The position numbers and the translations under genes are program-made. From Argyresthia goedartella (lineage: Eukaryota > Arthropoda > Insecta > Lepidoptera > Argyresthiidae), in contig OX463829.1 in NCBI GenBank assembly GCA_949825045.1, forward strand, positions 29,761,715 to 29,825,714: a stretch of 64,000 bases of DNA, written 5' to 3'. This document shows positions 21,044 to 32,045 of the stretch, one piece after another. How positions within the stretch are numbered: the stretch's first letter is position 1; each line of letters begins with the position of its first letter. The notes below the pieces were generated by a model. That model was not told where the DNA came from, searched no databases, and saw only the letters and a list, made by a program, of their open reading frames with translations.

Positions 21044-22399
21044 GTTGTTAAATCCCTTCTTAGGCCGGGCCACAGCACTACCACGGCTTTACTCAAAGTT
21101 ACTTACGACATCCAATCGGCGGTCCTCACTCTCCTTGATTTTAGCAGCGCCTTCAACTGCGTCGATTTCGATATCTTGTGAGAAATCATATAGTCACATG
21201 TCTTTTCAAACACGGCTCATAGGTTTGAACTATCTAAGAGACCGCCAGCAGCGCATTAAGTCTGAGGAGGTTGTTGGTCTGTTGGTTGGTTGGAACAGAC
21301 TGGTGTGATCTCTCTGCAGGTGTTCCGCAGGGTGGCATCCTTTCACCTCTTCTCTTCTCAGTATATATCAACTCCATCTCTGACGTCCTTACTTCTTATC
21401 ATCTTTACGCAGATGACCTCCAATCATATCGGCACTTCTCTCCGTGATAAGTGACTCTGACTGTAGAGGCGTTGAATTCTGAACTTGATAATATCAGGCA
21501 ATGGGCTCTTTCGTATGGGTCACTAGTCAACCCGGGCTATTATTATGGGAACACGGCACTCTCTTAACCTATTGCAAAAAATACCCGTTGCTCCTGTAAT
21601 GTAAGATGGTACCATAATCTCGTATAGCGAGAGATCCAAGAACCTTGGGGTTGTTTTTGATAACATGCTGTCCTCGTCGCACCATGGCTGTGAGGTAAGA
21701 AAGCGAGTCTTTGCATCTTTTCACTCCCTCCGGAGATTGAAGTACTTCCTGCCATTGTAGACTAAAATCACCCTTTTTCCTTTCTCCATTAATCAAATAC
21801 GCGGATGTTTGCTGGGTAATTTCGAACAAAGCAAAATTGAATAAACTCGAACGACTTCAGAATCTCGGGATTCGTGTTATCTCCTCCGTTTCTAAGTATC
21901 CAAAGAGCTAGGATAGCTTTCGATTCATCGTCGCCGGGATATGCACATTATCTGCTACCTTTTTAATATATTAATGAATCCGCACTGCCCCACCTAACTT
22001 CGTGAATGTTTCAAATTACTTTTCTCCAGGGACAGGAATCGCAGATCCCACACGGGTTTCTCTTCTCTCAACTCCTCAGCACAACACTGTTGCTTACGAA
22101 CACTCCCAAAAATCCGACAGTGGAACGCAAGCAAAGATTGAACCTGTATCTCCTTTCTCCTCCGTATTAAGTTTAATAAGTACGTATTTTGTTAATATAT
22201 ATATAATACGTTGATATATGTAAGTATTATAATGTATTATATTTCTCTTATTATATTTTATATGTTAGAAGTTTATTGATTTGTTGTGCACCAGACTGCC
22301 TTTACTAGCAATGTAAATCTCTTTCTAGAGAAAAGCTCGCCTTTGCGTATTACTGTATTTTTACTCATTATTTTACGTGCAATAAAGTATATTAATATT
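21044..22399 (+). pseudogene. CR1-like LINE inserted into the 41-bp minisatellite
   Basis: The plus strand encodes RPGHSTTTALLKV, LTLLDFSSAFNCVDFDIL, then GVPQGGILSPLLFSVYINSI and LYADDLQS, the order of CR1-type reverse transcriptases. Frameshifts and stops are many. A degraded C-terminal block lies at 22020-22180. The 3' end has an AATCTCTTTCTAGAG hairpin and GCAATAAAGTATATTAATAT. The insertion duplicates GATCGT (21038-21043, 22400-22405). The 5' end is truncated inside the fingers. Confidence 0.8.
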
Positions 22400-23045
22400 G
22401 ATCGTATATTGAGTACGGACTACTACTCGTATAGCATTTGGATCGTACATTGAGTACGGACTACTACTCGTATAGCATTTGGATCGTACCTTGAGTACGG
22501 ACTACTACTCGTATAGCATTTGGATCGTACCTTGAGTAAGGACTACTACTCGTATAGCATTTGTATCGTACCTTGAGTAAGGACTACTACTCGTTTAGCA
22601 TTTGGATCGTACCTTGAGTACGGACTACTACTCGTATAGCATTTGGATCGTACCTTGAGTACGGACTACTACTCGTATAGCATTTGGGTCGTACCTTGAG
22701 TACGGACTACTACTCGTATAGCATTTGGATCGTACCTTGAGTACGGACTACTACTCGTATAGCATTTGGATCGTACCTTGAGTACGGACTACTACTCGTA
22801 TAGCATTTGGATCGTACCTTGAGTACGGACTACTACTCGTATAGCATTTGGGTCGTACCTTGAGTACGGACTACTACTCGTATAGCATTTGGATCGTACC
22901 TTGAGTACGGACTACTACTCGTATAGCATTTTGATCGTGTCTTGAGTTCGGACTACTACTCGTATAGCATTTGGATCGTATCTTGAGTACGGACTACTAA
23001 TCGTATAGTATTTGGATCGTATCTTGAGTACGTACTACTACTCCG
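22400..23045 (+). repeat. 41-bp minisatellite, about 15-16 units
   Basis: Tandem units of 41 bp contain ATCGTACCTTGAGTACGGAC and TACTACTCGTATAGCATTTG. The central units are nearly identical, differing mainly by A/G in TTTGG(A/G)TCG. The edges are more diverged, as expected of unequal exchange. Each unit holds GTAC and GAGTAC sites. No coding meaning was seen. Confidence 0.95.
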
Positions 23046-23499
23046 AAGCCTCTTACGAGATGTTACTGTTATGTAGTTGTAAGTGAAAATGTTTGGGGAT
23101 TTTGAAAACATAGTTGCTTGGATCGAATCCGTTTCATAAGTAAACGTTTTTCAGAATTATGTCTCTAATACCCCTTACATAAAAACTTAAATACATCCAA
23201 AGGTAATTACAGTATCTAGTTCCTATTTGTATTTATTGCTAAATTTGTTGTCACAGTTCTCTTTCAGTCTGTATAAATTTACAAGCAGATAAATAATAGG
23301 CAACATATATATTATTTACCAATATAAGCTTTGACTTCAAATTTTTTTAGGTTTACCAAATTTTGGGCCCCGTGTAGTTTCACAGAACCGGTATTTGTTG
23401 CTATTCGTCATTTTCTGTCCGAATACTAAACTTTATAATAGAACTTGGACCCAAAGCAAAGCGGAGCGGACCGAGGTAACCATACGTTGAGTTGAAAAA

Positions 23500-23905
23500 A
23501 TGGGGTATACATTTTGGTGAACATTTAGTTAATTTGAGATGATAATGCACCAAGTAAAAACTTAAAAAACTGACTTCAAGTTGAAGCTCAATTTCTTCCC
23601 CGGGCGGGATGCGAATAAAGTCTAACGTTATATGAAAAGTCCTCATCAAAACTTTTCCTGCACGAAACCACAAATCAAAACGTCATCTGTGTATATATGT
23701 TTTGTAATTGTTGAAATTTTTCAAAAAGCGCTATATCAATTTTTTTTTTAAATTATATGGGACCACCTATGATGTATGGTTTACCAATTAAAACAATATT
23801 CATCAAAATCGGTTAATAATTGACGCAGTAATCGCGTAACAAATATACAAAAAAGAAAAACAGACGAATTGAGAAACTCCTCCACTTTGAAGTCGGTTGA
23901 AAATG
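23500..23905 (+). repeat. Dispersed repeat with GAAGTCGGTT end (copy 1)
   Basis: Shares CTTCCCCGGGCGGGATGCGA, the block from GAAAAGTCCTCATCAAAA to ATGGGACCACCTATG and the end CTTTGAAGTCGGTTGAAAAT with 45525-45870. A third copy at 30370-30895 is inverted and broken by a SINE. It is non-coding. Confidence 0.65.
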
Positions 23906-24054
23906 ATTTTTTTATGTAACGTATCAGTTAAACACTCCTACCTACCACTCAATTTGGTAAACAGTTAAACATACCCGTAAATAATACAGCTTTTACCCTG
24001 AAACAGTGATAATCATCCTGTCGTCCGAAAATAAAATAAAGGTCTTTGGCTCAC

Positions 24055-24327
24055 CTCTTCTTCACAACCTCCTTCCCCTCATCACGGAAGTCAAACAACT
24101 GGTTCCCTGGCTTCTCCTGGAAGGTACCGCTGTACTTATATAGTCCCCCGGCCGGCATGTCCCCTGGGTACCCTGCCTCATGAGGGCGAGAGGGTAGCTC
24201 CGTAAAGCTGGCTTCATGAGGCTGCGAGGAAAGCTGGTGTTCCTCCAAAGGCCTCCAGGGTTTGGCTCGGAGGAGGATGGGGCTCTCGAACTTGTAGGGA
24301 GAATCAGATGTGGGATATTTCTTGGAG
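24055..24327 (-). CDS. Minus-strand host gene, exon C
   Basis: The exon is 273 nt, with acceptor AG at 24329-24328 and donor GTGAGC at 24054. The phase is 1 in, 2 out. It encodes a Pro/Glu/His-rich segment with two SxPHEA motifs, a Gly-rich patch, and a charged end EGKEVVKK. Exon B leaves two bases and this acceptor supplies one, so the frame continues without a stop. A second possible acceptor a few bases downstream would shift the frame to an early stop, which argues for the choice made. The protein family is not recognised. Confidence 0.75.
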
Positions 24328-24811
24328 CTGGAACATCCATTTAAAGATCTTTACAATATTTAGATCATTCAAATTAAAACGATGTTTTTGAAGTGCAAAG
24401 ATTAGGAATTTTTAACAACATTTGAAACATACTGAATTGCACACTGTAAATATCAGGCCAAGTGTTGGGTCAGTCAGGGCAGGTGGCAGGGTAGCCTTCG
24501 TGTTAGGTTAATATGTCACAATAAAACCCATAAATTGCTGACCAACTCGGAAACGTGGGGTTAAATACTTAAAAATTAGTTTTGAATTAGGGGCCCTAAC
24601 AATATACTTATCTTGGATGTTCAGCCGTCGAAAACCGAAAGGGAAATTCGGATCTGACTGCCAACCTCCATTGAGTGAGATTCATCATAAAAAGAAGGCA
24701 TGTACTTCTATACTGGTTCTAAAATACTCTGTGGGTACCGAAGTAGCGTATGGATCGGGCTCTAACCCTTCTTTCTATTATAATTGGTAAGTTCGGTAAA
24801 TTGCCGATTAC
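24328..24811 (-). other. Intron between exons B and C
   Basis: 484 bp with GT-AG ends. No repeat or alternative exon was recognised. Confidence 0.5.
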
Positions 24812-25001
24812 CTTTTGAACCCCGTAGGAGGTTTCTTCAACGGCGGAGAATATCCAAAGATCTGCTTCGTCGGTGGTGCTTCTAGACTGTCCAGGTCGAT
24901 AAACTCTCCCAGGTGGGGGCTCGGTCGGAACTCAATGCTGCTGTTGTCTGGCTTCTCTAGTGATATTACCTCTTTGGAGTCTGTGCTGTTGCTGTCTTCT
25001 T
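24812..25001 (-). CDS. Minus-strand host gene, exon B
   Basis: The exon is 190 nt (2 + 62 codons + 2), with acceptor TTTCAG (AG at 25003-25002) and donor GTAATC (GT at 24811-24810). It encodes an acidic Ser-rich start, SKEVISLEKPDNSSIEF, then LGEFIDLDSL and a Pro/Lys-rich end. It fits in frame between exons A and C. One NSS and one NST sequon suggest a secreted or luminal segment. The family is unknown. Confidence 0.75.
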
Positions 25002-26170
25002 CTGAAATGTAGATCAAGACTATAGGTCCAAAAACTGAAACCCGACTACTAAAAATATTGCGTTCTAAAGAAAAAGTATGAAACCTATAACCAACAAGCG
25101 GTCAAAAAGCTACTAACGATTAGACTAAATATAATAAAAGCAACGAGCAAGAGCTGGTATATATATATATTGTTAGCTCGAATCTGTTACCGAACGCGAC
25201 CGTGTTCATAACCTTTTTTTTTAATCCATGAGGGCATGACCTCTTGAGGGTGCCATATTGGAACATACACACCGAAAATCATAACCCTCCTTTTGGCTTT
25301 GCCTTAGTCGCGTAAAACACTACATAGCACAGACTTAAAGCTAAACCTTCCACAATGTAATCCTAGATTAAAAGACAGTAACAAGAAGGTCAACGGATGC
25401 ACAAACTGTCAATTAAACTGACATCCTGACGTTGTCATTTCCCTAGCAAGAGACAGTGACCGCAACTTTCAATGGATGGAGGGATCAATCTTAAAGGGCA
25501 CTGTGTTTTTGACACTTGTCAAAAATTTACAGCAGCGAAGTTCTATGGATATTGACAATTCATTGATTCGATTAATAAAACTCAGTGCTAATTCTAGCTT
25601 TACGTTGTGATTCATGTGAAACCGCAGATGAGCGAAACTGTGCTTACTTATCTCTGTATTTGTCACAAAAACTTAGCGCCCTCTACGTGGCCTAATTTGA
25701 CTTGTTTCTTCCCCATTATCCTTTGTGCGGCCATGGCCAAGAGAACCAGAACTAGGGACGATACAAATACATGTATTTTAACATCCATTTGCTTAGAACA
25801 CTTGTTTCTCGGCCAACATGTATGATGAAAAGTGCTGGTAACACAGGCGTCGACAGGCCCACATCCAACGCACCGCGTTAGCATCAGACGTTTTTAGGAG
25901 TAATGTTCGGGTGGTGAGTTCACTGTAACCGCGGCAATCGGATTGTCAACGTGACCGCCATTTGCAATCAATGAATTAGAATGGTATCATCCGCAAAAAA
26001 CGGAAAAGAGAATCCTAGCCGGCATTGCTTACCATACGGTGCGAATCAGTGGACGCACTTGTATGGCAAATCATAGAAAGTATACTAAAATCCGTCTGAC
26101 GCGATTATCTTGATGCGTCCGATGCGGGCCTGTCAACGCCTACCTTTATATAGCCCTACACTTTCCTTAC
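25002..26170 (-). other. Intron between exons A and B
   Basis: 1169 bp. No transposon was recognised. An (AT)n run lies at about 25158-25170. Open frames here are short and lack coding character. Confidence 0.5.
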
Positions 26171-26513
26171 CTGAGACTTTAGACTCCGAGAAAGAAGTAG
26201 ATATCTTCCAAACAGGAGATTTAAAAGTAGTATCATTAGTCCTCGCCTGTACGACGTCATTTCCTTGAGTCTTCAGGTCCGCTATGACGTCATTTCCTTG
26301 AGTCTTCAGGTCCGCTATGACGTCATTTGCTTGAGATTTTTGATCTTTGATGACGTCATTTCCTTGAGCTTTCTTGTCGCTTGTGTCGTTAGCAGGGCGT
26401 GGGTTTGGGATGGGGAAAAGCTTTGTGTGGGGGTTAGGGATGTCCTCTAAGCTTTCGGTTACGCGGACGCTTAGAGCTTTTGGTATGAGCAGGCACACCA
26501 TAAGTAGTATTAA
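26171..26513 (-). CDS. Minus-strand host gene, exon A (signal-like segment and 33-bp repeat)
   Basis: The exon runs from an acceptor (TTTGTTCCAG, AG at 26515-26514) to a donor (GTAAGG at 26170). The first in-frame ATG is at 26501. The frame is open upstream to the acceptor with a hydrophobic LILLMVCLLIP segment, so the true start may be in an unseen upstream exon. A signal peptide is likely either way. It then has a Pro/Asn segment and four 11-residue repeats of the type xQxNDVIxDxK, which at DNA level are 33-bp units holding TGACGTCA. It ends in phase 1, matching exon B. With exons B, C and the exon at 400-274 the frame from the ATG is 307 codons including the stop. The family is not recognised. 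Confidence 0.72.
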
Positions 26514-26639
26514 CTGGAACAAAGATAAATTATGGTCATTTAAAACTACTGAATGCAAAAAGACATCGTTAAGTTTGGCCAGTCATTTAAAGGTACTCCT
26601 TTTCGTGACGGCGATTATAGGAATCATGAGATGAGATGA

Positions 26640-26665
26640 GTGACAATTGCCTATATTTATTTTTT
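26640..26665 (-). promoter_or_regulatory. Possible core promoter of the minus-strand gene
   Basis: The minus strand reads AAATAAATATAGGC (about 26663-26650), followed roughly 20-25 bases on by TCACTC, an insect initiator-like hexamer. This is weak evidence. The first exon was not identified. Confidence 0.25.
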
Positions 26666-27479
26666 TATGTTATAACTTGAAAAAGTTGTAAAAGTATACG
26701 AGTTAAGCTTTTTAAATTAATTTTGATCATTCACATCAATAATCATAAATAATAAATTTAGCCCATTAATGTCCTCACCGAAGGGCACTGGTCTGTTCTC
26801 GGATGCGAATAAGATATAGCCACACTTCACCACGCTGGCTCAGTGCCGGTTGGTGGCGGGGTATTACCTACGACCACTACCACGTAGCGATAGTAGCCGG
26901 GATCTACAGTTGACAGGTTAAGCTGTCATGTCAGCTGTAGATCCTGCATCCGAAACACTTAACGTCCGATAATGTACTTAAGATAAATAATGATCTCATT
27001 GGTACCTACATGGTCAGGAATCAAACCTGCATTTCCTGTGTGGGAAGCAAGAATGAAACCACGGAGGTCTTCACATCAAATCCACATTTTAATAAACTAA
27101 TAGTTTCGTGGAAGTGGGCTTTACAATATTATTAATAACACAGTAACGTAAGTAAATCACTATGGTTGCAGTTTAGAAAGCTCCCTTAGGTCAAACCTCC
27201 CTCAGCTCCCCCCCCTACCCCTTTCTCCCCCCCTGCCTCACCGCGGGGTGAGAGGCTGAGAACCTCTGACCGGTGACCTGCGCCCGCGCTGTCTATATTA
27301 TTGTAATGTGCAAATACGAAGTAATGGCAAGAGGTGAAAGAAACTAGAGACTGTTAGAAGTATTCACGATTTAAAAGATCTTAATTCCTGTAGATATTTA
27401 CATAAAAGCTAATAAAAGTAAAATTTTACTCATTCAATAGATACTTGACTTTAAATATAAATTACAATGGACATTTTTA
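26640..27479. other. Unassigned upstream region, one SINE-like segment
   Basis: 26810-27060 has CACGCTGGCTCAGTGCCGGT like a tRNA-type box A, and GGAATCAAACCTGC in inverse orientation, so a decayed SINE is possible. 27195-27250 is C-rich and then GC-rich. Nothing coding was recognised. Confidence 0.35.
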
Positions 27480-27735
27480 GGTAATAATAGGGATCGATAT
27501 TTAAATTGGAAAACTCACACTGACACAGTTTGTAAAAAGGTAATAGATTTGTATTTGTATTATGTACACTTTGGAAAACAACGAAGAAAATTACTGCTGT
27601 AAGTGGAGTCTGTTTTACCCTATAGTCTCGTGATTTGGGGAAATGGCACAAACATTAATGATGTTTTAATTGCGCAAAAAAAAACAATAACTTTTTTAAT
27701 AGTAGTTTATGTGACTGCTGCATAATGGAGGGCAT
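27480..27735 (+). pseudogene. LINE fragment, post-polymerase region
   Basis: The plus strand encodes, with frameshifts, RYLNWKTHTDTVCKK, then VESVLPYSLVIWGNGTNIND and AQKKTIT. This is the W-K-x-H-I...Y-G-L-x-x-W-G-N pattern of jockey-type LINEs. It is cut by the repeat that starts near 27730. Confidence 0.55.
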
Positions 27736-27776
27736 TAACACTCGAGAGTGTATCACTCGAGAGTTTTAATGCCTAA
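27736..27776. repeat. Short repeat with nested CACTCGAGAG palindromes
   Basis: GGGCATTAACACTCGAGAGT is followed by ATCACTCGAGAGTTTTAATG. Related copies are at 848-870 and 39848-39875. Function unknown. Confidence 0.45.
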
Positions 27777-27799
27777 TTATGTACAGTTACATACACTAG

Positions 27800-28162
27800 T
27801 TTATCTACACACATATCATAAGCTCTCTTTGATGTGTTCAGGAACCGCATGTTTGACCGGCATTGTGGTTCTGCATTTGTTTAGCTTGTTCTTTAGTACT
27901 AACTTCACGCAGACGGGCGTCGGCGTTCGAAATTTGAATGTCAGTACCAACTTCACAGACAAACTAGGGACGACGGCACGCGGGTGGGCGTCGGCGTTCG
28001 AAATTTGAATGTCATTATATGTAGAAAAACTACACATAATGACCATTATGTGTAGTTTTCCAGATACGAAACGAGTTTTTACATAGTAGTTTAACATAAT
28101 GCTGATCGTAACGTGCGGTTTTTGAACGCAATAAAGAAGGTTTATGATACGTGTGTAGATAA
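27800..28162. mobile_element. MITE copy B, complete, with both terminal inverted repeats
   Basis: The left end TTATCTACACACATATCATA and the right end TATGATACGTGTGTAGATAA are inverse complements with one or two changes. A tandem pair of GGGCGTCGGCGTTCGAAATT blocks and a small palindrome CATAATGACCATTATG lie inside. It is the only copy of the three with both ends clear. Confidence 0.8.
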
Positions 28163-28844
28163 AGAATATTAAGTTAGGCTGTAGATGAAATTCAAGTTCC
28201 ACCGGGTTGGTGTTCCGCTTTAAGATATATAATACGGTTTCCTCAAGACGTTTTCACGAAGCGTCTCTACGTATTTGAGCCTCTATGGCCGTTGCAAATA
28301 CGAGGTAGGCAATAATATTTATATTATTTACGAGAAATCACTAATGGCCGGCGGCGGCAGATTTGCGGCGAAAGTTGAACGTGACAAGTGGTTCTTCTGT
28401 TTTATTGGCATTCTTGTCGCTTGACTGTAGTTTGTGTCTCGGATTATCTATATAGTCTATTTAGAGTCTGTACAATCGAGTGTTGGTACACTGCAATATA
28501 GTAGTAGTCGCCATTGTTTCGATGGTTATGCATCTTCTTCATTTCGAGCCTATCCGCTACTGGAGGTTGGCATCAGAATATCCCTCCCAGATTTTGCCAG
28601 ATGCCAGACTTCGTCGCCGGATATACTAGTTTTTTTTTTCCAAGCGAATGTAGGAAAGAGAACTCACAACTTGTCCCATATTTATCGTGGACGTGCATTT
28701 ACTGCAAATAATGTCATAAATAAGCCATTAAGCGCGAAATACATATCTGCCAGCAACGGCTCGCATGATGCCTCACTCTGCGCACAAAATGGCTCGAAGA
28801 AGAGAATGGCCTTTAGACCCGTCAACTTAACTCACCCCAGTGAG
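28163..28844. other. Unassigned; 149-codon open frame of doubtful reality
   Basis: A plus-strand frame of 149 codons spans 28434-28883 but its end runs into the LINE tail (28845 onward). It lacks a domain, good codon pattern or splice context. I treat it as chance. Confidence 0.3.
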
Positions 28845-29345
28845 ATTCAGATTCAGATTCAATTGTTTATTGAATATAAATAAACAAATTATCTTATTCA
28901 ACGTCAAAATTATACTTATAACAACATGTAATTATTTTACACCGTTTCGGAAATTGGGCCTCGGGGTTAAGAAGAAACTCACCCATACCTTCTTTTTTAA
29001 AAGTGACTTCACAACAGGTACTAGTTTCGGTCTAAGGAAATTTGCCGGCTTGTGATAGACTTGATCCATCGCCCTTCGTCGAATTTCTGTGCGCTGAGAT
29101 GGTATGGACCATGCAGTTTTGTCCAATCCAAGCATCCAAGTATCCCTTAATACTATAATAGGACTTTCTTGTCAGCTAATTTTTAACATCATTTCAGGGT
29201 GTTCAATGATTCCTGTGGTATTTTATTGTAGAAGCGAATACAGTGCCCCATGAATGATGTGCCTACTTTACTTAGTCTAAATAATGGTATTGCTAACCTT
29301 TTTCTATTTCTAGTGTTAATTGTAGGGCTATCACTTAAAGTTGAC
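28845..29345 (-). pseudogene. LINE 3' end with (GATTCA)n tail
   Basis: The minus strand encodes a decayed tail with NTRNRKRLAIPLFRL, SKVGTSFMGHCIRFYNKIPQ and stops, of the same type as 3768-4064. The element ends at GATTCAGATTCAGATTCA (about 28843-28860) next to TTGTTTATTGAATA, the 3' microsatellite typical of lepidopteran LINEs. Confidence 0.6.
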
Positions 29346-30369
29346 AGCGCACTTTATAGTGGACCATAACTAACAGGTAATAGGTACAACCTATATACCT
29401 ACCTAGAAAATAATCAAATGTGTACTTTCTGCTGTTATTAGCTGTTTTCACTTAGATGTAAATTAGAATGAGCTAACCGATTGTTTCCACGATGTATCTG
29501 CAGATTTGTGTGCGCATTGAATACATTCGAAAATATAAAGTCAAAACGTAAACAAAACCTTAACTTAAACATGGCTATTATTGAGTCACTTTCTTAATTT
29601 ATGAATGAGTTAAGGAAAGTGCCACTTCCAGTTTTATCATCATCATCATCACTGTAAAATCATTTCAACAAACGCACGAACAGGACGGAAGTACCATCTT
29701 CTCGGCGTCAATGCACAATACAATATACCGACTTTACACAACAATAAAAAATCAAATCTAGTATTTAATTATAATTATCTATGGGTTCCGCCTGTCGACG
29801 ATGCAGTGCGGGTGATGGCAGCAAACACATACGCTTACTTACTGCTGATTGTTTTATACTCGTACATTATATCAAAGTATGGTATAATGTTCATGCGGGG
29901 CATAGGCAGGAGTTGTAATTTTAACAAAATTATTTATATTATCCATGATTTTAATCAATACCTGCGGTCAAAATCTCACAGTCAATTTAGTTCAACTCGC
30001 TCGCAAGGGTAGCGCATAGCGCTAATGTAAATTCGAATTATCAAACGAGTTTTAAAATGCCAATCAACGAACTTACAGCGGATTAAATGCGAAGTTTAAA
30101 ATGAGGTCATACAGAATCTCACTGCAGGAGTGTGTACACATGTGCTTTCTAACACGACAGATTTTTGAATATCTTATTGCAAATGCAAGTTGCATTTGCA
30201 ATAATGCAACTCATAATCATCAACATAACCTCGCGCCGCGAATTAAGAGCGCTGGGCGACGTTGGCGGGAATTACTGCGCATATGTACAGGTATTGAAAA
30301 GTGACGACTACTGCGCATTCAAAGTCACCGCTCATAACTTATGCCACGAGATATAACAATCCGTCTTCT
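29346..30369. other. Unassigned; (ATC)n and a perfect 27-bp dyad
   Basis: A short (ATC)n run is at 29636-29650. A perfect dyad ATTGCAAATGCAA-G-TTGCATTTGCAAT lies at 30176-30202. No gene was recognised. Confidence 0.4.
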
Positions 30370-30898
30370 ACACTATTATTAACCGACTTCGCAATTAGAC
30401 TGTTTTTTTGGTGTGTTTGTTACGCGATATGTCGTGAATTATGATTCAATTTTGATAAACATAAACATTTACATACATGCACATACGTTGCTTCTGGCCT
30501 CACACTAGGATACACTGTGTCGTAGGAACCAGAAACAGCAACGTCACATACGTATAAACATCCAAGACCTGGGCTATTTTTGATTTTTTCATTTACCCCC
30601 AGTCGGGGACCGAACCCGGCTACCGCTCGCATGGTAGGCATAGCCACAACTGCTGCGCCACAGAGGTCGTCATGATTCTTATTTTGATTGGTAGGTCATA
30701 CTTAGGAGGTGGATCTCAATACATTTCATCAAAATTCATTAAGCGCTTTTAAAAAAAACAACAAAATCAAAAATTTATACACAGATGACGTTTTAGGTTC
30801 CTTTCAGCACAAGTTTTGATGAGGACCTTTCGTGTTTATAGACGACGTTCCCCGACCGGGGAGAAAGACAAAGGGCTTGAACTTGAAGTTGTTTTTTT
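30370..30898 (-). repeat. GAAGTCGGTT-type dispersed repeat (copy 3), interrupted by a SINE
   Basis: AACCGACTTCGCAATTAGAC at 30372 and the inverse of the CATCAAAACTTTTCCTGC block at about 30795-30830 match copies 1 and 2 in opposite orientation. The two halves are separated by the SINE at 30455-30671. Confidence 0.55.
30455..30671 (-). mobile_element. tRNA-derived SINE, copy 1
   Basis: On the minus strand the head reads GTGGCGCAGCAGTTGTGGC (box A) and GGGTTCGGTCCCC (box B), 40-50 bp apart. The body contains CCAGGTCTTGGATGTTTATA-type sequence and the tail is A-rich near 30455. The same body recurs at 33071-33242 and 55432-55623. Confidence 0.8.
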
Positions 30899-31312
30899 AG
30901 GGTTCCGTACCCGAAGGGTTCCAAACGGGGCCCTATTACTAAGACTTCGCTGTCCGTCCGTCCGTCCGTCCGTCCGTCTGTCACCAGGCTGTATCTCAAG
31001 AACCTAGCTAGCTAGAGAGTTGAAATTTTCACAGATTATGTATTTCTGTTGCCGCTATAACAACAAATACTAAAAAACAGGATAAAAGAAATATTTAAGG
31101 GGGCTCCCATACAAAAATTCTTTCAATACCACATACAAACTTATGGATGCACCTGGTTACGTACATGGAGTGTGAAAGTAACCGCACCAATAACTTTGTA
31201 AACAATATTTTGCTGTGTAAAATCCAAACTATTCACTCCACACCATCGCTTCCATTGAACGGTGGTACGGAACCCTTCGTGCGCGATTTAGGCTCGCAAT
31301 TGACCGGTTTTT
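30899..31312. mobile_element. GGGTTCCGTACC inverted-repeat element, long copy
   Basis: It opens with GGGTTCCGTACCC and closes with GGTACGGAACCCTTCGTGCG, so the ends are inverse complements. Inside are a (GTCC)n run, GTCACCAGGCTGTATCTCA, and GTTGAAATTTTCACAGATTA. A second long copy is at 56318-56606. Partial copies are at 33495-33730, 44570-44615 and 47470-47560. Confidence 0.7.
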
Positions 31313-31714
31313 AAGTTTTTAACTTGGTGAATTATTTCAGGTCAACTCGTAGATCTCCTTACATATGATCGCTAGTATTTCCTGTCGTCTCTCGCACTAA
31401 TGCCTACGTTGACATTGCACAATACCAAACACTTCGCGGTCTCTGCTCCTCACTCAGTGACTTACCGCTTTTAGGTGAAAGTCCAATCGGCGTTACGCAA
31501 CCTTGGAATCGGGACGTCGTAATAGGTAAATCTGTAGGTTTCAGTTTTTAATGCAACTTTTTTCACCGACGTTGGTGTTGAGCGAAACAGTGCCTTGTCT
31601 AATGCTCAGGCTTACCAATATTATGGTCTGACGTTGAGTTGTGGCGGTAAATCGTCATTAGGAAATTACGTCATTTTCATTGATCAGATGAAACTGATGA
31701 ATGACGTAGCGTAT
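31313..31714. other. Unassigned
   Basis: Nothing recognised in either strand. Confidence 0.3.
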
Positions 31715-32045
31715 GCAAAGTAGCAATTCTTTCAAGAGAGATTTTTAAATTGCCTTTTGAGTAATAAAAGCGACTTGGTCTAAAAAGGGATATTACAATG
31801 TTCAAGATTACATAAATGAGAAGACTGCATGGGGTTAATTTTACTCAACACAGAACTCGCTGTTAAGAATTTTCTCAATCTTTATTCTTGTTTTCGCCCT
31901 TCTTCGCCCACAGTGGTCCAATGTAGAGAAGATAAAAAATAGTATTTGCTAAATATATGTACAGTATGAAAATATTTGTATTTGCCGCCAAATATCTACG
32001 CGATACCTTCTCTAAATGTACCTTGGTCTAATCGAAAAATACCGA
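31715..32045 (+). pseudogene. LINE 3' end fragment, same family as 6800-7960
   Basis: AGTAGCAATTCTTTCAAGAG, AAAAGGGATATTACAATGTT followed by CAAGATTAC, CTCAACACAGA(A/C)CTCGCTGTTA and GGTCCAATGTAGAGAAG match 7585-7900 in order, with deletions. There is no open frame. Confidence 0.65.

Noticed and set aside
22400..23045. CRISPR array
   Set aside because: The 41-bp units are contiguous tandem repeats with no unique spacers, in an insect chromosome.
26514..26558. Start of the minus-strand gene at 26558
   Set aside because: That codon is TTG, with an in-frame stop further upstream and no ATG between. The acceptor at 26514 makes this stretch intronic.
28434..28883. 149-codon plus-strand frame
   Set aside because: It runs into a LINE 3' tail (repeated GATTCA) and has no recognisable domain or signal.
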